Counted from the stretch's first letter, positions 1-7,609 are shown. The stretch is DNA of 11,553 nt from Bacteroidota bacterium (GCA_018969455.1 JAGWYI010000075.1:1-11553); one strand, 5' to 3'. Made by a program: numbers and translations. Notes: a model not told the origin generated them from the sequence alone.

Positions 1-2
1 TG

Positions 3-986
3 TTTCTGAGCCTGATCCTCAATGTTTTTGGCTGGATGCATATTTCAGGGCAGGAAACCACCATGCTGTTTTTACTGGCCTTTCTGGTGGGGTTTATTGC
101 CAATTTTTACGTTCTCCGTTACTACCTGTTTCGACGCATCAAGTTGATTTACAAAATCATCCACCGGCATAAAATGCCCGCCGATTTCCGCCCGGAAAAA
201 ATTGACATGCAGCGGAACATTCTGGACGATGTGGAAAAGGAAGTGGATGCCTGGGCTGCTGAAAGTGCCCGCGAATTCGAAGAACTGGAACGTTTGGCTA
301 CTTACCGGCGCCGATTTATTGGCGATGTTTCTCACGAATTAAAAACACCCATATTCAATATTCAGGGTTTTGTGCATACCCTGCTTGATGGAGCCCTGCA
401 CGACCCGGAGGTAAATATGCAATACCTTCAACGAGCAGGCAGAAATGCCGACCGACTGGAAAAAATTGTGGAAGACCTCGAAACCATCAACAAACTTGAG
501 TCGGGACAAATGGTGCTCGATTTGACCGATTTTGACATTCACGAACTCTGCGACGAGGTTTTTGCCGACCTCGAGCGAAGGGCTGAGGAGCGTCGAATCC
601 GTTTGACATTCAAAGACGGGGCCAATCAGCACTACAAGGTTATGGCTGATAAGGAAAGCATTCGCCAGATTTTGATCAATTTGATTCACAATTCCATAAA
701 ATATGGACGGGAAGGCGGGATAACCAAGGTGAGCTTTTACGACATGGATTCCTTTATTCTGGTTGAGGTGAGCGACAATGGAATCGGGATCGCGGAGGAG
801 CACATCAAGCACCTATTTGATCGTTTTTATCGGGTTGACAAGAGTCGCTCGCGCGATGCGGGCGGTACCGGTCTTGGACTCTCGATTGTGAAGCATATAT
901 TGGAGGCCCACAAACAAACCATCAATGTGCGCAGCGCACCGGGAAGGGGTACAACCTTTGGGTTTACGATTGAAAAGGCACGCTAG
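3..986 (+). CDS. Sensor histidine kinase, PhoR-like, 5' end outside window
   Basis: This is the sensor kinase of a two-component system. It would autophosphorylate on a histidine and pass the phosphate to a response regulator that is not in the window. The frame is open to the left edge, and codons before the first ATG (position 36) encode a hydrophobic stretch (LSLILNVFGW), so the gene probably starts upstream. Numbering from that ATG: a membrane helix at about 10-31, a linker with heptad-like acidic/basic residues at 50-90, HisKA with phospho-acceptor H100 in SHELKTP, N-box N215/N219, G1 box DNGIGI at 247-252, and G2 box GGTGLGLS at 276-283. No PAS or HAMP domain is evident. The layout of two N-terminal membrane segments, short linker and HisKA-HATPase matches Bacteroidota PhoR-like kinases. 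It is convergent with the next gene, 34 bp away. The signal sensed cannot be read from the sequence. Confidence 0.93.
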   Translation, partial: FLSLILNVFGWMHISGQETTMLFLLAFLVGFIANFYVLRYYLFRRIKLIYKIIHRHKMPADFRPEKIDMQRNILDDVEKEVDAWAAESAREFEELERLATYRRRFIGDVSHELKTPIFNIQGFVHTLLDGALHDPEVNMQYLQRAGRNADRLEKIVEDLETINKLESGQMVLDLTDFDIHELCDEVFADLERRAEERRIRLTFKDGANQHYKVMADKESIRQILINLIHNSIKYGREGGITKVSFYDMDSFILVEVSDNGIGIAEEHIKHLFDRFYRVDKSRSRDAGGTGLGLSIVKHILEAHKQTINVRSAPGRGTTFGFTIEKAR

Positions 987-1020
987 GCGCCGATTTTTCG
1001 AGGCCTATTTCTTGCCGATT

Positions 1021-1815
1021 TTAATATTCAATCAATAAAACTTTGGTGTTGTTGGTGCGCCGGCATTCGGCCACCGATAGAAAGGGGTCGAGTTCCAATA
1101 CCAGGTTGGGTGAAAAGCGGGTCCGGTTTTTCAGGTTGACCTCTATGTCCCCTTGGAAAACCTGGCCGGGATTCAGGTATCCACGAAGGAGTTCCTGCCC
1201 GTTTTCAATTTGGACACTGCCTGCCAAAATAGCGCCCCGGGTGAGTCGGGCGCCACTTACAAAATACACCTGGATTCGGGTTTTTTCTTTGTTGTTGCCC
1301 ATTCCGAGCAATTGCGCGGGTGCGGTTCCGATGTTGCGGATGATAAAGTGCACCCACATTTGGCGTTGGGTGTATCGGGTGAGGTATACGCTGTCGAACA
1401 CCAGATCGGGGCATGCTGTAGAGTCGGGATTGGGGGCCAGGTCGGGAAACGTCAGGTTGAGGCTCACATGGCGTTTCATTTCTCCGGGGGCGAGTTTTAT
1501 TTTTTGCTTGTAAAGCGCCTTTATAATCCAGTCGGAATGGCCGTGCAAGGCGATGGGAAGGGCGATGGAATCTACCTCCACGATCAATGTTTGGGGAGGC
1601 GGCTTTTCCGGGGAGAAGTCGATCGTTTTTTTTCCGGTATTTGCTATTTCACAACGCAGGTTGATGCCCTGGGTTGTAATTTGGCGGATTTCGAATTGAA
1701 ACACCCCGAGTCGGTACCCGACATATTCGGAGCCGGATTGTGCCTGTACATGCGTAGCTAAAAGCAGGCAGAGGAGGCGCATGCAGCGGCGAAAAAGGCG
1801 CAAAACGGGTTGCAT
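1021..1815 (-). CDS. Secreted protein with CARDB-like beta-sandwich domains
   Basis: Function unknown; 264 aa, exported. The N-terminus has arginines, a leucine-rich core and a likely signal peptidase site near residue 26 (THVQAQ/SGS). Residues 135-262 look like a CARDB (cell-adhesion related) domain: it opens with CPDLVFDSVYL, has a strand ending in IIRNIGTAPAQ, a G-x-L-x-PGQ turn, and closes with LELDPFLSVAECRRTNNTKVL, matching the family's DP-x-N-x-V-x-E-x-x-x-x-NN ending. Residues 35-125 may be a second, degenerate copy (CEIANTGKKTI, then KLAPGE). Two cysteines (135 and 251) could bridge the domain ends. The start at 1815 places the signal peptide at the N-terminus and lies 10 bp after the lrp stop; a longer frame starting at 1929 would overlap lrp. 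An internal ATG at 1782 is an alternative. Co-transcription with lrp is inferred from spacing. CARDB is a call by eye, not a search. Confidence 0.75.
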   Translation of the reverse strand: MQPVLRLFRRCMRLLCLLLATHVQAQSGSEYVGYRLGVFQFEIRQITTQGINLRCEIANTGKKTIDFSPEKPPPQTLIVEVDSIALPIALHGHSDWIIKALYKQKIKLAPGEMKRHVSLNLTFPDLAPNPDSTACPDLVFDSVYLTRYTQRQMWVHFIIRNIGTAPAQLLGMGNNKEKTRIQVYFVSGARLTRGAILAGSVQIENGQELLRGYLNPGQVFQGDIEVNLKNRTRFSPNLVLELDPFLSVAECRRTNNTKVLLIEY

Positions 1816-1825
1816 GCGCGGCTGC

Positions 1826-2302
1826 TTAGTGGGCGACAGCCAGGAAATTGACCGGGCGGTTGATGCTTTGTTCCAGGGAAATAAAGGATTCAAGGCGTTG
1901 AATTCCGGTGATTTTTTCAATTTTGTCATGTAAAACCACCCGCAGGTGGTTGGTGTCTTTGCAAACCACTTTCACCAGCATGTTATAAAGTCCTGTGGTA
2001 TAATTGGCTTCCACTACTTCAGGAACCTGTGCCAGTTGGCTTGCAACAGCATCGTAATGCGAGCTTTTATCGAGGTATATGCCCAGAAAGGCATTTACTT
2101 TGTATCCAAGTTTGTGAAAATCAATCACAATGCTTGAACCCATTACGATGCCCATTTGTTCCATCTTTTTCATTCGAACATGGATGGTGCCGCTGGAAAC
2201 AAACAATTGTTTGGCAATATCGGTGTAAGGCAATTTGCCGTCTTCAATCAACTTGGACAGAATCTGTTTGTCGAGTTCGTCGATTTCAGGTAGGTCATTC
2301 AT
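1826..2302 (-). CDS. Lrp/AsnC family transcriptional regulator
   Basis: A 158-aa DNA-binding regulator of the feast/famine family, which bind as oligomers to AT-rich palindromes and often respond to amino acids. The N-terminal winged helix-turn-helix covers about residues 7-58: the LDKQILSKLIEDGKLPYTDIA start is followed by the recognition segment VSSGTIHVRMKKMEQMGI. The C-terminal RAM ligand/oligomerisation domain covers about 70-145, with the typical GxYNMLVKVVCKD strand and GIQRLESFISLE. Length is normal for the family. The start at 2302 (MNDLPEIDELDKQ) was chosen because it begins right before the conserved helix; an in-frame upstream ATG at 2341 would add 13 unconserved residues. The regulator is divergent from the S41 protease gene across a 403-bp region with two inverted repeats, a usual arrangement for autoregulation. 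The effector and targets cannot be told from the sequence. Confidence 0.93.
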   Translation of the reverse strand: MNDLPEIDELDKQILSKLIEDGKLPYTDIAKQLFVSSGTIHVRMKKMEQMGIVMGSSIVIDFHKLGYKVNAFLGIYLDKSSHYDAVASQLAQVPEVVEANYTTGLYNMLVKVVCKDTNHLRVVLHDKIEKITGIQRLESFISLEQSINRPVNFLAVAH

Positions 2303-2356
2303 AAGATTGCGAAGATGTGCGGGTGATGCCCGGGTAAGCATCGGATGATCGGATTT

Positions 2357-2376
2357 AAAAAAGGGCCTGAAAGGCC
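2357..2376 (-). promoter_or_regulatory. Terminator-like hairpin in presumed lrp leader
   Basis: Read on the minus strand, GGCC-TTTCA-GGCC is followed directly by C and six T residues, about 55 nt before the lrp start. The stem is only 4 bp, so it would be a weak terminator by itself. The right arm with its T run (GGCCCTT at 2367-2361) is identical to the right arm of the stronger hairpin at 2440-2456, so the two structures can compete for the same partner. Attenuation is an inference. Confidence 0.35.
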
Positions 2377-2439
2377 ATAAAAGCCAAACACGGTTTGAAT
2401 GACTTTATTCGAGGTCATGCTGCGCTGTTTGCTTGTAAG

Positions 2440-2456
2440 AAGGGCCAAAGGCCCTT
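2440..2456 (-). promoter_or_regulatory. 7-bp GC hairpin in presumed lrp leader
   Basis: A perfect inverted repeat, AAGGGCC-TTT-GGCCCTT on the minus strand. It has no T run after it (CTTACAAGC follows), so it does not look like a terminator. Its left arm can also pair, over 7 to 8 bp, with the GGCCCTT(T) of the terminator-like hairpin at 2357-2376. It could thus act as an antiterminator switch if the lrp transcript begins upstream of 2456. Confidence 0.4.
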
Positions 2457-2507
2457 TATACCATTCAGGAATTCGCCGAATAAAATGCATCACACTGTAT
2501 TCGGGTA

Positions 2508-2529
2508 CAAAGAACGTACGTTTTCTTTG
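2508..2529. promoter_or_regulatory. Inverted repeat in lrp/S41 divergent region
   Basis: CAAAGAA-N8-TTCTTTG is a perfect 7-bp dyad. Overlapping its centre is a perfect 10-bp palindrome, AACGTACGTT, at 2513-2522. The site sits between the divergent lrp and protease genes and has the size of a dimeric regulator's operator. Assigning it to the neighbouring Lrp protein is inference. Confidence 0.4.
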
Positions 2530-2542
2530 AAAACTTTTAAGC

Positions 2543-2578
2543 GAAAGTTTAATTTTTTTAAATAAAAATTAAATTTTC
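2543..2578. promoter_or_regulatory. AT-rich 36-bp inverted repeat, possible Lrp operator
   Basis: Positions 2543-2557 and 2564-2578 form a 15-bp inverted repeat, with 14 exact matches and one G/T position, around a 6-nt centre (TTAAAT). It is nearly pure A/T. Lrp-family proteins are known to bind degenerate AT-rich palindromes, and this one lies in the divergent region upstream of lrp. It may equally be a promoter UP-type AT tract or a curved DNA segment. Confidence 0.4.
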
Positions 2579-2652
2579 TACAAAAAGCGGGCGTTGGCCT
2601 TCTTGTTTCCCGGCTTTTTGTCGGGATACTCCGAAAAATGCTTGCATTGGCT

Positions 2653-2660
2653 TTACTTTG
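2653..2660 (+). promoter_or_regulatory. -7 promoter-like box of the S41 protease gene
   Basis: TTACTTTG, 45 bp before the chosen start codon, matches 7 of 8 positions of the Bacteroidota -7 consensus TAnnTTTG. No TTG-type -33 element is seen at the usual spacing. The core TACTTT-N-CG-S-CG recurs upstream of cas6 and at the right edge of the window. Confidence 0.4.
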
Positions 2661-2693
2661 CGGCGAATTGATGTCAGGAAAAAAAGATTGATC

Positions 2694-2698
2694 AAGGA
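2694..2698 (+). promoter_or_regulatory. Ribosome-binding site supporting the S41 start
   Basis: AAGGA lies 7 nt before the ATG at 2706. It favours that ATG over a longer frame opening at a TTG at 2658, which would also overlap the promoter-like box. Purine-rich sites are uncommon elsewhere in this window. Confidence 0.55.
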
Positions 2699-2705
2699 AA
2701 ATTAT

Positions 2706-4331
2706 ATGCTTTCAAAATTGCAGGTTCGATTGCCTTTGTTGTTTGCGCTGACCCTCTGTGTGGGGATGTTTATAGGGCAGCGTTTGCCCCATAATGCCCA
2801 GTTGTTTCAATATGTACCCGGCGCTGCGCCGCAAGCCATTGGAGAAACCCTGGAGGAAGTTTTGCGGTATATTGAGGCCCGCTACGTAGATTCTGTGGAT
2901 GTGCAAACGCTTAAAACGGCTGCCATCGGGGAAGTATTGAAACACCTGGATCCGCATTCGGTGTACATTTCGCCGGATGAATTGCAGGCTGTGGAAGACG
3001 ATATGAGTGGAGGATTTGAAGGCATCGGGATCGAGTTTTTGATGGTCAACGACACCATGCAGGTGGTTACACCCATTTCAGGAGGTCCATCAGAAGCGGC
3101 AGGCATTCTGGCAGGCGATCGCATTGTAAGCATCAATGATACCGTGGTTGCAGGCGTTAAGATCGACAACGGAAAAATATACCACAAACTGCGGGGAAAA
3201 AAAGGGAGTTTGGTGAAAATAGGCATTTTGCGAAGCACTGAAAAGCAATTGCGTTATTTTGACATCCGCCGCGATGTGATTCCGGTTAAAAGTGTGGAGG
3301 TGGCCTACATGCTGGATGCGAAAAACGCTTATGTTAAAATCAACCGCTTCAGTGCCAAAACCTACACCGAATTTATGGAGGCGCTGCGGCCCCTGGCGGA
3401 AGAGCAGGGCCTGCAGAATTTGATTCTTGACCTGCGCGGCAATCCGGGTGGTTATTTAAATGAAGCAACCGAGTTATTGAGCCAGTTTTTTCCTGCCGGA
3501 AAATTGCTGGTGTATACGGAAGGGCGTACAGAAACCCGTCGGGAGTATAAAAGCAACGGCCGGGTACGCTTCAACATTCAACAAATAGCGGTTTTGATTG
3601 ACGAAGGATCGGCCTCTGCCAGCGAAATTGTGGCTGGCGCTGTTCAGGATCATGACCGGGGATGGGTCATTGGCAGGCGGTCTTTTGGAAAGGGCCTGGT
3701 GCAGGAGCAATACCCGCTTTCGGATGGAGGCGCGCTGCGCCTTACCATTGCGCGGTATTTCACTCCCAGTGGCCGTTCCATCCAAAGGGCATACGGCGAT
3801 TTTGAAAACTACACGCACGACGCAGAAAAGCGGCTCGAAAACGGCGAGTTGAGCCATGCAGAATTGTTTAAACCGGCCGACTCCACCCGATATTACACCG
3901 GATTGGGCCGCGTTGTATTTGGCGGCGGCGGCATATCACCCGATGTATTTATCCCCATTGATACAGGCGAGCTCAACAACGGTTTCGTGCTGGCGCGCCA
4001 GCGTGTAGGCGAGTTTGCGGCGCACTGGATGGAAAGCCATCCCAAATCTGAGTTTCCCGATGAATTGAATGTATTTTTGAGCGCTTACACGGTTTCAGAT
4101 GCCCAGTTGCAGGCATTTGAGCAATATTGCGCCCAACAACAGGCAAATATACCTGCCGCGGTGTTTGCGCAACACAAACCGGCGCTCAAATTGCATATAA
4201 AAGCCCGAATTGCGCGTATTTTGTTTCAGGACAGGGGGCAGTATGCGGTGTACAACAGCGACGACCCGGCCGTAGAAAAGGCAGTGCAATTGCTCAATAC
4301 GGGTTCGGGGCCCACACGGTCTTCTCATTAA
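2706..4331 (+). CDS. S41 family C-terminal processing peptidase (CtpA/Prc-like)
   Basis: A 541-aa envelope serine protease that cuts exported proteins near their C-termini. Residues 5-24 are hydrophobic and would anchor or export it. The N-terminal S41 segment spans about 45-95 (YIEARYVDSVD, LDPHSVYISPDE), the PDZ domain about 100-185 (GFEGIGIEF, then GPSEAAGILAGDRIVSIND), and the protease core about 200-365 (LDLRGNPGGY, DEGSASASEIVAGAVQD, GRRSFGKGLVQ). Spacing matches the E. coli Prc catalytic residues Ser430, Asp441 and Lys455: here S304, D315 and K329. All are present, so it is probably active. The rest, up to 541, is the family's C-terminal extension, with no clear extra domain. The start at 2706 follows a good ribosome-binding site and begins directly at the signal/anchor. 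The gene is 12 bp upstream of a TMTC-like membrane protein, which suggests one transcript. Specific substrates are unknown. Confidence 0.94.
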   Translation: MLSKLQVRLPLLFALTLCVGMFIGQRLPHNAQLFQYVPGAAPQAIGETLEEVLRYIEARYVDSVDVQTLKTAAIGEVLKHLDPHSVYISPDELQAVEDDMSGGFEGIGIEFLMVNDTMQVVTPISGGPSEAAGILAGDRIVSINDTVVAGVKIDNGKIYHKLRGKKGSLVKIGILRSTEKQLRYFDIRRDVIPVKSVEVAYMLDAKNAYVKINRFSAKTYTEFMEALRPLAEEQGLQNLILDLRGNPGGYLNEATELLSQFFPAGKLLVYTEGRTETRREYKSNGRVRFNIQQIAVLIDEGSASASEIVAGAVQDHDRGWVIGRRSFGKGLVQEQYPLSDGGALRLTIARYFTPSGRSIQRAYGDFENYTHDAEKRLENGELSHAELFKPADSTRYYTGLGRVVFGGGGISPDVFIPIDTGELNNGFVLARQRVGEFAAHWMESHPKSEFPDELNVFLSAYTVSDAQLQAFEQYCAQQQANIPAAVFAQHKPALKLHIKARIARILFQDRGQYAVYNSDDPAVEKAVQLLNTGSGPTRSSH

Positions 4332-4343
4332 GTTTCTTTCAGT

Positions 4344-6233
4344 ATGGCCAAGAAAACACCTGCCCAAACGCCCAAAAAGCATGTTCCGCCACCTGCGTCC
4401 AAGCAGGCGAAGTATTCGGATCTCTGGAAACCTGCCGTTTTCATGTTGTGTATTTTGTGCCTATGTTTTTGGTTGTACCAGCCTGCACTGTCGCACGATT
4501 TTACCAACTGGGACGATGCGGTATATGTGACGGAGAATCCGATGTTGATGTTTCCCAACCCTGCCAACAAGCAGGCCATTTGGAAGGAAGCGGTATCCTT
4601 GAATTATCATCCACTCACGATGTATAGTTTGTCGCTCGATTGTCGCCTGACGCGTCCGGGAGCCTTGCCGCCGGCAAGACCCTTTATTGCTACCAACCTG
4701 TATCTTCATTTGTTCAATACCTTACTGGTGTTTGTGTTGGTATGGAGTTTGAGCGGTTTTTGGGAGGCGGGGGTATTGAGTGCGGCCCTTTTTGGCATTC
4801 ACCCAATGCATGTGGAGTCGGTGGCCTGGATTTCGGAGCGCAAAGATGTGCTGTACGGTTTCTTTTTTCTGTTGTCGCTGATTGCCTATTTGCCTTACGC
4901 GCGCAGGGGCGGGCGGCATTGGTACTTGCTTGGTTTTTTGTTTTTTGTATTGTCTTGTTTATCGAAGGCCATGGCAGTTTCCTTGCCTTTGGTGTTGTTG
5001 TTGCTCGATTTTTATGAGGGGCGTTTGTGGAAAAACGGCAAATGGGCGTGGTCAGTTGTTTTGGAAAAAATCCCGTTTTTTGCGGTTTCTGTCTATTTTG
5101 GATTGTTGGCTGTGCAGATTCAATCGAATGGGGCCTTGGCTGATTTCAAGGTGTTTACCCTGTTTCAGCGTTTTTTGTTTGCCTCTTACGGATTTGTTCA
5201 ATATTTATACAAATTTTTCGTTCCATTTCCGCTTACCACTTTTTATCCATATCCGGATGAAATAAAGCAGGGCACTGTTCCGGTATCCTATTATTTCTAT
5301 TTACCGCTGGCCCTGGGCATTTTAGGTACGGCTTTGTGGTCGATGCGGCGCAGTCGTTTGCTGGCTTTTTCCGTTGGATTTTACTTTTTTACGGTGGCTT
5401 TTGTCCTGCAATTTATTTCGGTGGGGGTGGTGATCATGGCCGACCGGTACACCTATTTGCCCTACATTGGTGTTGGATTTTTGGCATCCATGGGTTTCAG
5501 TGCGCTTTGGCGGCGTGATTTGGGGCGTTTGAAGGCACTTCAATGGCCCATTACAGCCCTGGCGGTGTTGTTTTTGGGTTTTCTGGCCTGGCGCACCCAG
5601 GCACAGGTAGGCGTGTGGAAGAACAGCGAAGTATTGTGGACCAATGTGTTGAAGTATTATCCGAATGCAACGGAAGCATACAAGTCGCGCGGGAATTTTT
5701 ATGGGAAAACGGGAAGATTGGATTTGGCGATGCAGGATTTGCAAAAGGCGGCCGATTTGGGTTCGAAGGATGCGGGCGTATTCAATGGATTGGGGAATTG
5801 TTATGGGAGTAAAGGTTTGTTAGACAAGGCATTGGAGGTGTACACCCAGGGGATTGCGTTCAATTCGGACAATGGAGAGTTGTATTTCAACCGTGGCATC
5901 ACGCATGCGCGCAAGGGTGCGTTTGCTGAAGCGATTTCGGATTACGTGCAGGCTTTGCCCAAGTTGCCAGCCAAGAAGTACGATATACTTTCAGCGCGGG
6001 GGTATGCTTATCTTAACAACAAGCAATACCCGGAAGCGATTGCCGATTTTGATCAGTTGGTGGGGAATTCGACTGCGACTGCCGATGCTTATCAAAACAG
6101 GGGGATTGCCTATTTTAATTTAAAAAACTACCAGGCTGCCTTGCGGGATCTTGAACAGGCATCGCGTTTGGCGCCGAATGACGCCAATATTCAAAAAAAC
6201 ATTCAAGTGATTCGATCCCTGCTGGGCAAATAA
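4344..6233 (+). CDS. TMTC-like polytopic glycosyltransferase (GT-C) with TPR repeats
   Basis: A 629-aa membrane protein. Residues 1-27 are a Lys/Pro-rich cytoplasmic tail. Residues 30-415 hold about ten hydrophobic helices. The first extracytoplasmic loop carries the acidic motif FTNWDDAVYV (53-62), typical of GT-C enzymes that use lipid-linked sugars. HPMHVESVAWISERKDVLYG (153-172) and SKAMAVSLPLVLLLLDFY (207-224) resemble the TMTC O-mannosyltransferases and their bacterial relatives. Residues 260-303 resemble the DUF1736 region of that family. Five TPR units follow at about 444-475, 478-508, 511-541, 546-576 and 580-611, with the usual G-Y/A-P pattern (AYQNRGIAYFNLKNYQAAL). A plausible role is transfer of sugar to exported proteins, with the TPRs binding substrate or partner. 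Donor and acceptor cannot be read from sequence. It starts 12 bp after the protease stop. A non-enzymatic TPR membrane protein is the alternative. Confidence 0.8.
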   Translation: MAKKTPAQTPKKHVPPPASKQAKYSDLWKPAVFMLCILCLCFWLYQPALSHDFTNWDDAVYVTENPMLMFPNPANKQAIWKEAVSLNYHPLTMYSLSLDCRLTRPGALPPARPFIATNLYLHLFNTLLVFVLVWSLSGFWEAGVLSAALFGIHPMHVESVAWISERKDVLYGFFFLLSLIAYLPYARRGGRHWYLLGFLFFVLSCLSKAMAVSLPLVLLLLDFYEGRLWKNGKWAWSVVLEKIPFFAVSVYFGLLAVQIQSNGALADFKVFTLFQRFLFASYGFVQYLYKFFVPFPLTTFYPYPDEIKQGTVPVSYYFYLPLALGILGTALWSMRRSRLLAFSVGFYFFTVAFVLQFISVGVVIMADRYTYLPYIGVGFLASMGFSALWRRDLGRLKALQWPITALAVLFLGFLAWRTQAQVGVWKNSEVLWTNVLKYYPNATEAYKSRGNFYGKTGRLDLAMQDLQKAADLGSKDAGVFNGLGNCYGSKGLLDKALEVYTQGIAFNSDNGELYFNRGITHARKGAFAEAISDYVQALPKLPAKKYDILSARGYAYLNNKQYPEAIADFDQLVGNSTATADAYQNRGIAYFNLKNYQAALRDLEQASRLAPNDANIQKNIQVIRSLLGK

Positions 6234-6343
6234 GCGGATTGGTTATTTGTACCGCTCGTTTTGTACAGGCGATACAGTCTAAATGTTTGAAAATCCCTAT
6301 TTTGGAAGGGTCAGAAAGGCAGGTTTAGCGCTGTGTTCCTGTT

Positions 6344-7609
6344 TTATTGGGGAATAAAACCGGTGTTGCGCGGTTTTCGGGGCGGTTCAGTGGGATGTAT
6401 GGGGCTGGTTTTGCGGGAATCGACTGCTTGTTGGGGCGTATTTGCATCCGATCCATCCTGAAAACGCACCTGGAGTTTGTATTTTCGGTTCATGGATCGC
6501 ACCATAGGGCCCAGCATCAATTGCATGACAGAATCGGCTCTTATTTTGGCCTTATCCAGCACGTGTTCCTGTTCAATGGCTTCCTGTCGGAATTGTCGGC
6601 GCAATTCATTGAAGTTGTTGTTCATTTCTTCCCCGCTGATGCCAGCGAGGAATCCGACATCAAGTTTGTCTACCCTGGGGTATACTTCATGTGACAGGAT
6701 GCTGGGTGGCGGAAGCGTAACAAAGACGACGCCTTTTTTAGGGCTGAAAGTGACGTCAAAATAATCGTCGAGTTTAAAACCTGCTTTTACCACACTGATG
6801 GCTTCTACCCGAATATCGGTTTGAGAAATAGCCAGTCCGAAAATTTTGTATTGCAGGCTTTTATCAATTCCGAGGCGGCTGCGCACTTCATAAGTTGCAA
6901 GTTCTGCAATTCCTTTTCGGACAGTTTCCTTAAGCATGCCGCGGGATGCGCTGAAGTCGAGGATTTCCGCTTTTTTCTTCAGGCGCTCCACCATAGGAGC
7001 CAGTCCTTCCCGGAGTGCGATTGCGCAGGGTTCTTCTACATTTTTGCCGGAGGCATTGTATCGGCCATTGCTGGTTTTGATCATGGAGGCCATGATCTGG
7101 GTGACCAAAAAGCAAGTGTATTTGCCCGAGACTTCATTAAAAAGTTGAACGGCCTGGTTGGCGTTGTCGTTGTACCAGTTTTCGTAAAAGGTGGCGGCTG
7201 TATCTTTCAGTGCGACAAAATCATTGAAATACAGGTCGCGCAGGTAAGGATGGTGCGTTTGGTAGGCGGGTTCAATTTTGCGTTTGAGGCTATCTGGCAG
7301 CGCCAGGCGGTTGGCGACGTGAAAGAGCAGCGACATGTTGAAATTATACACCAGATCGTTGAATTCCTGGCGGTATTTTTCCGGATTGGAGAGGATTTGG
7401 AGTGCGCTTTCTTCGTTGATGTTGGGCTGAAACTGGCTATCTACATAGGTAAGTCGAACCGATTTGGGTGTTTGGAACCAGGGTTGATCACCCCAGAAAG
7501 CACGATAAAGGACTACTGCGGCGAGCAGCAGCAGGAGCATTAAAACGAGGGGTCGGCCCATCATGGGGGCAGGCTCGGAGGGGGCGCTTGATCCGGGGCG
7601 GTAAGTCAT
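6344..7609 (-). CDS. Single-pass membrane protein with DUF4230-like domain
   Basis: A 421-aa protein of unknown function. The first 18 residues are Ser/Pro-rich, residues 19-36 form one membrane helix (LVLMLLLLLAAVVLY) and the remainder is soluble. Residues 60-235 are mostly helical with no family recognised. Residues 240-365 look like DUF4230: a strand ending in FDVTFSPKKGVVFVTLPPPSILS (key LPPPSIL), then an Asp-rich turn, then a long helix with EAIEQEHVLDKAKIRADSV. The tail (385-421) is Pro/Lys/Thr-rich and probably disordered. Candidate starts within 50 bp (7564, 7561) would shorten only the Pro-rich tail. The gene is third in a minus-strand series but lies 198 bp after the hydrolase, with a hairpin in between, so it may have its own promoter. 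It converges with the TMTC-like gene, 110 bp away. Confidence 0.75.
   Translation of the reverse strand: MTYRPGSSAPSEPAPMMGRPLVLMLLLLLAAVVLYRAFWGDQPWFQTPKSVRLTYVDSQFQPNINEESALQILSNPEKYRQEFNDLVYNFNMSLLFHVANRLALPDSLKRKIEPAYQTHHPYLRDLYFNDFVALKDTAATFYENWYNDNANQAVQLFNEVSGKYTCFLVTQIMASMIKTSNGRYNASGKNVEEPCAIALREGLAPMVERLKKKAEILDFSASRGMLKETVRKGIAELATYEVRSRLGIDKSLQYKIFGLAISQTDIRVEAISVVKAGFKLDDYFDVTFSPKKGVVFVTLPPPSILSHEVYPRVDKLDVGFLAGISGEEMNNNFNELRRQFRQEAIEQEHVLDKAKIRADSVMQLMLGPMVRSMNRKYKLQVRFQDGSDANTPQQAVDSRKTSPIHPTEPPRKPRNTGFIPQ

Noticed and set aside
987..1020. Terminator between the convergent kinase and CARDB-like genes, and a short direct repeat GCCGATTTT
   Set aside because: No stable stem with a T run; the 9-bp repeat is likely chance.
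1153..1761. Long plus-strand open frame of 202 codons opposite the CARDB-like gene
   Set aside because: No recognisable domain; the minus-strand frame has a signal peptide and domain pattern, so this is a shadow.
6233..6263. Possible terminator after the TMTC-like gene (AGCGG, 14-nt loop, CCGCT, CGTTTT)
   Set aside because: Only a 5-bp stem with a large loop and a short interrupted T run; too weak to call.
6821..7543. Plus-strand open frame of 240 codons opposite the DUF4230-like gene
   Set aside because: The minus-strand protein has a membrane helix and domain-like pattern; the opposite frame shows none.
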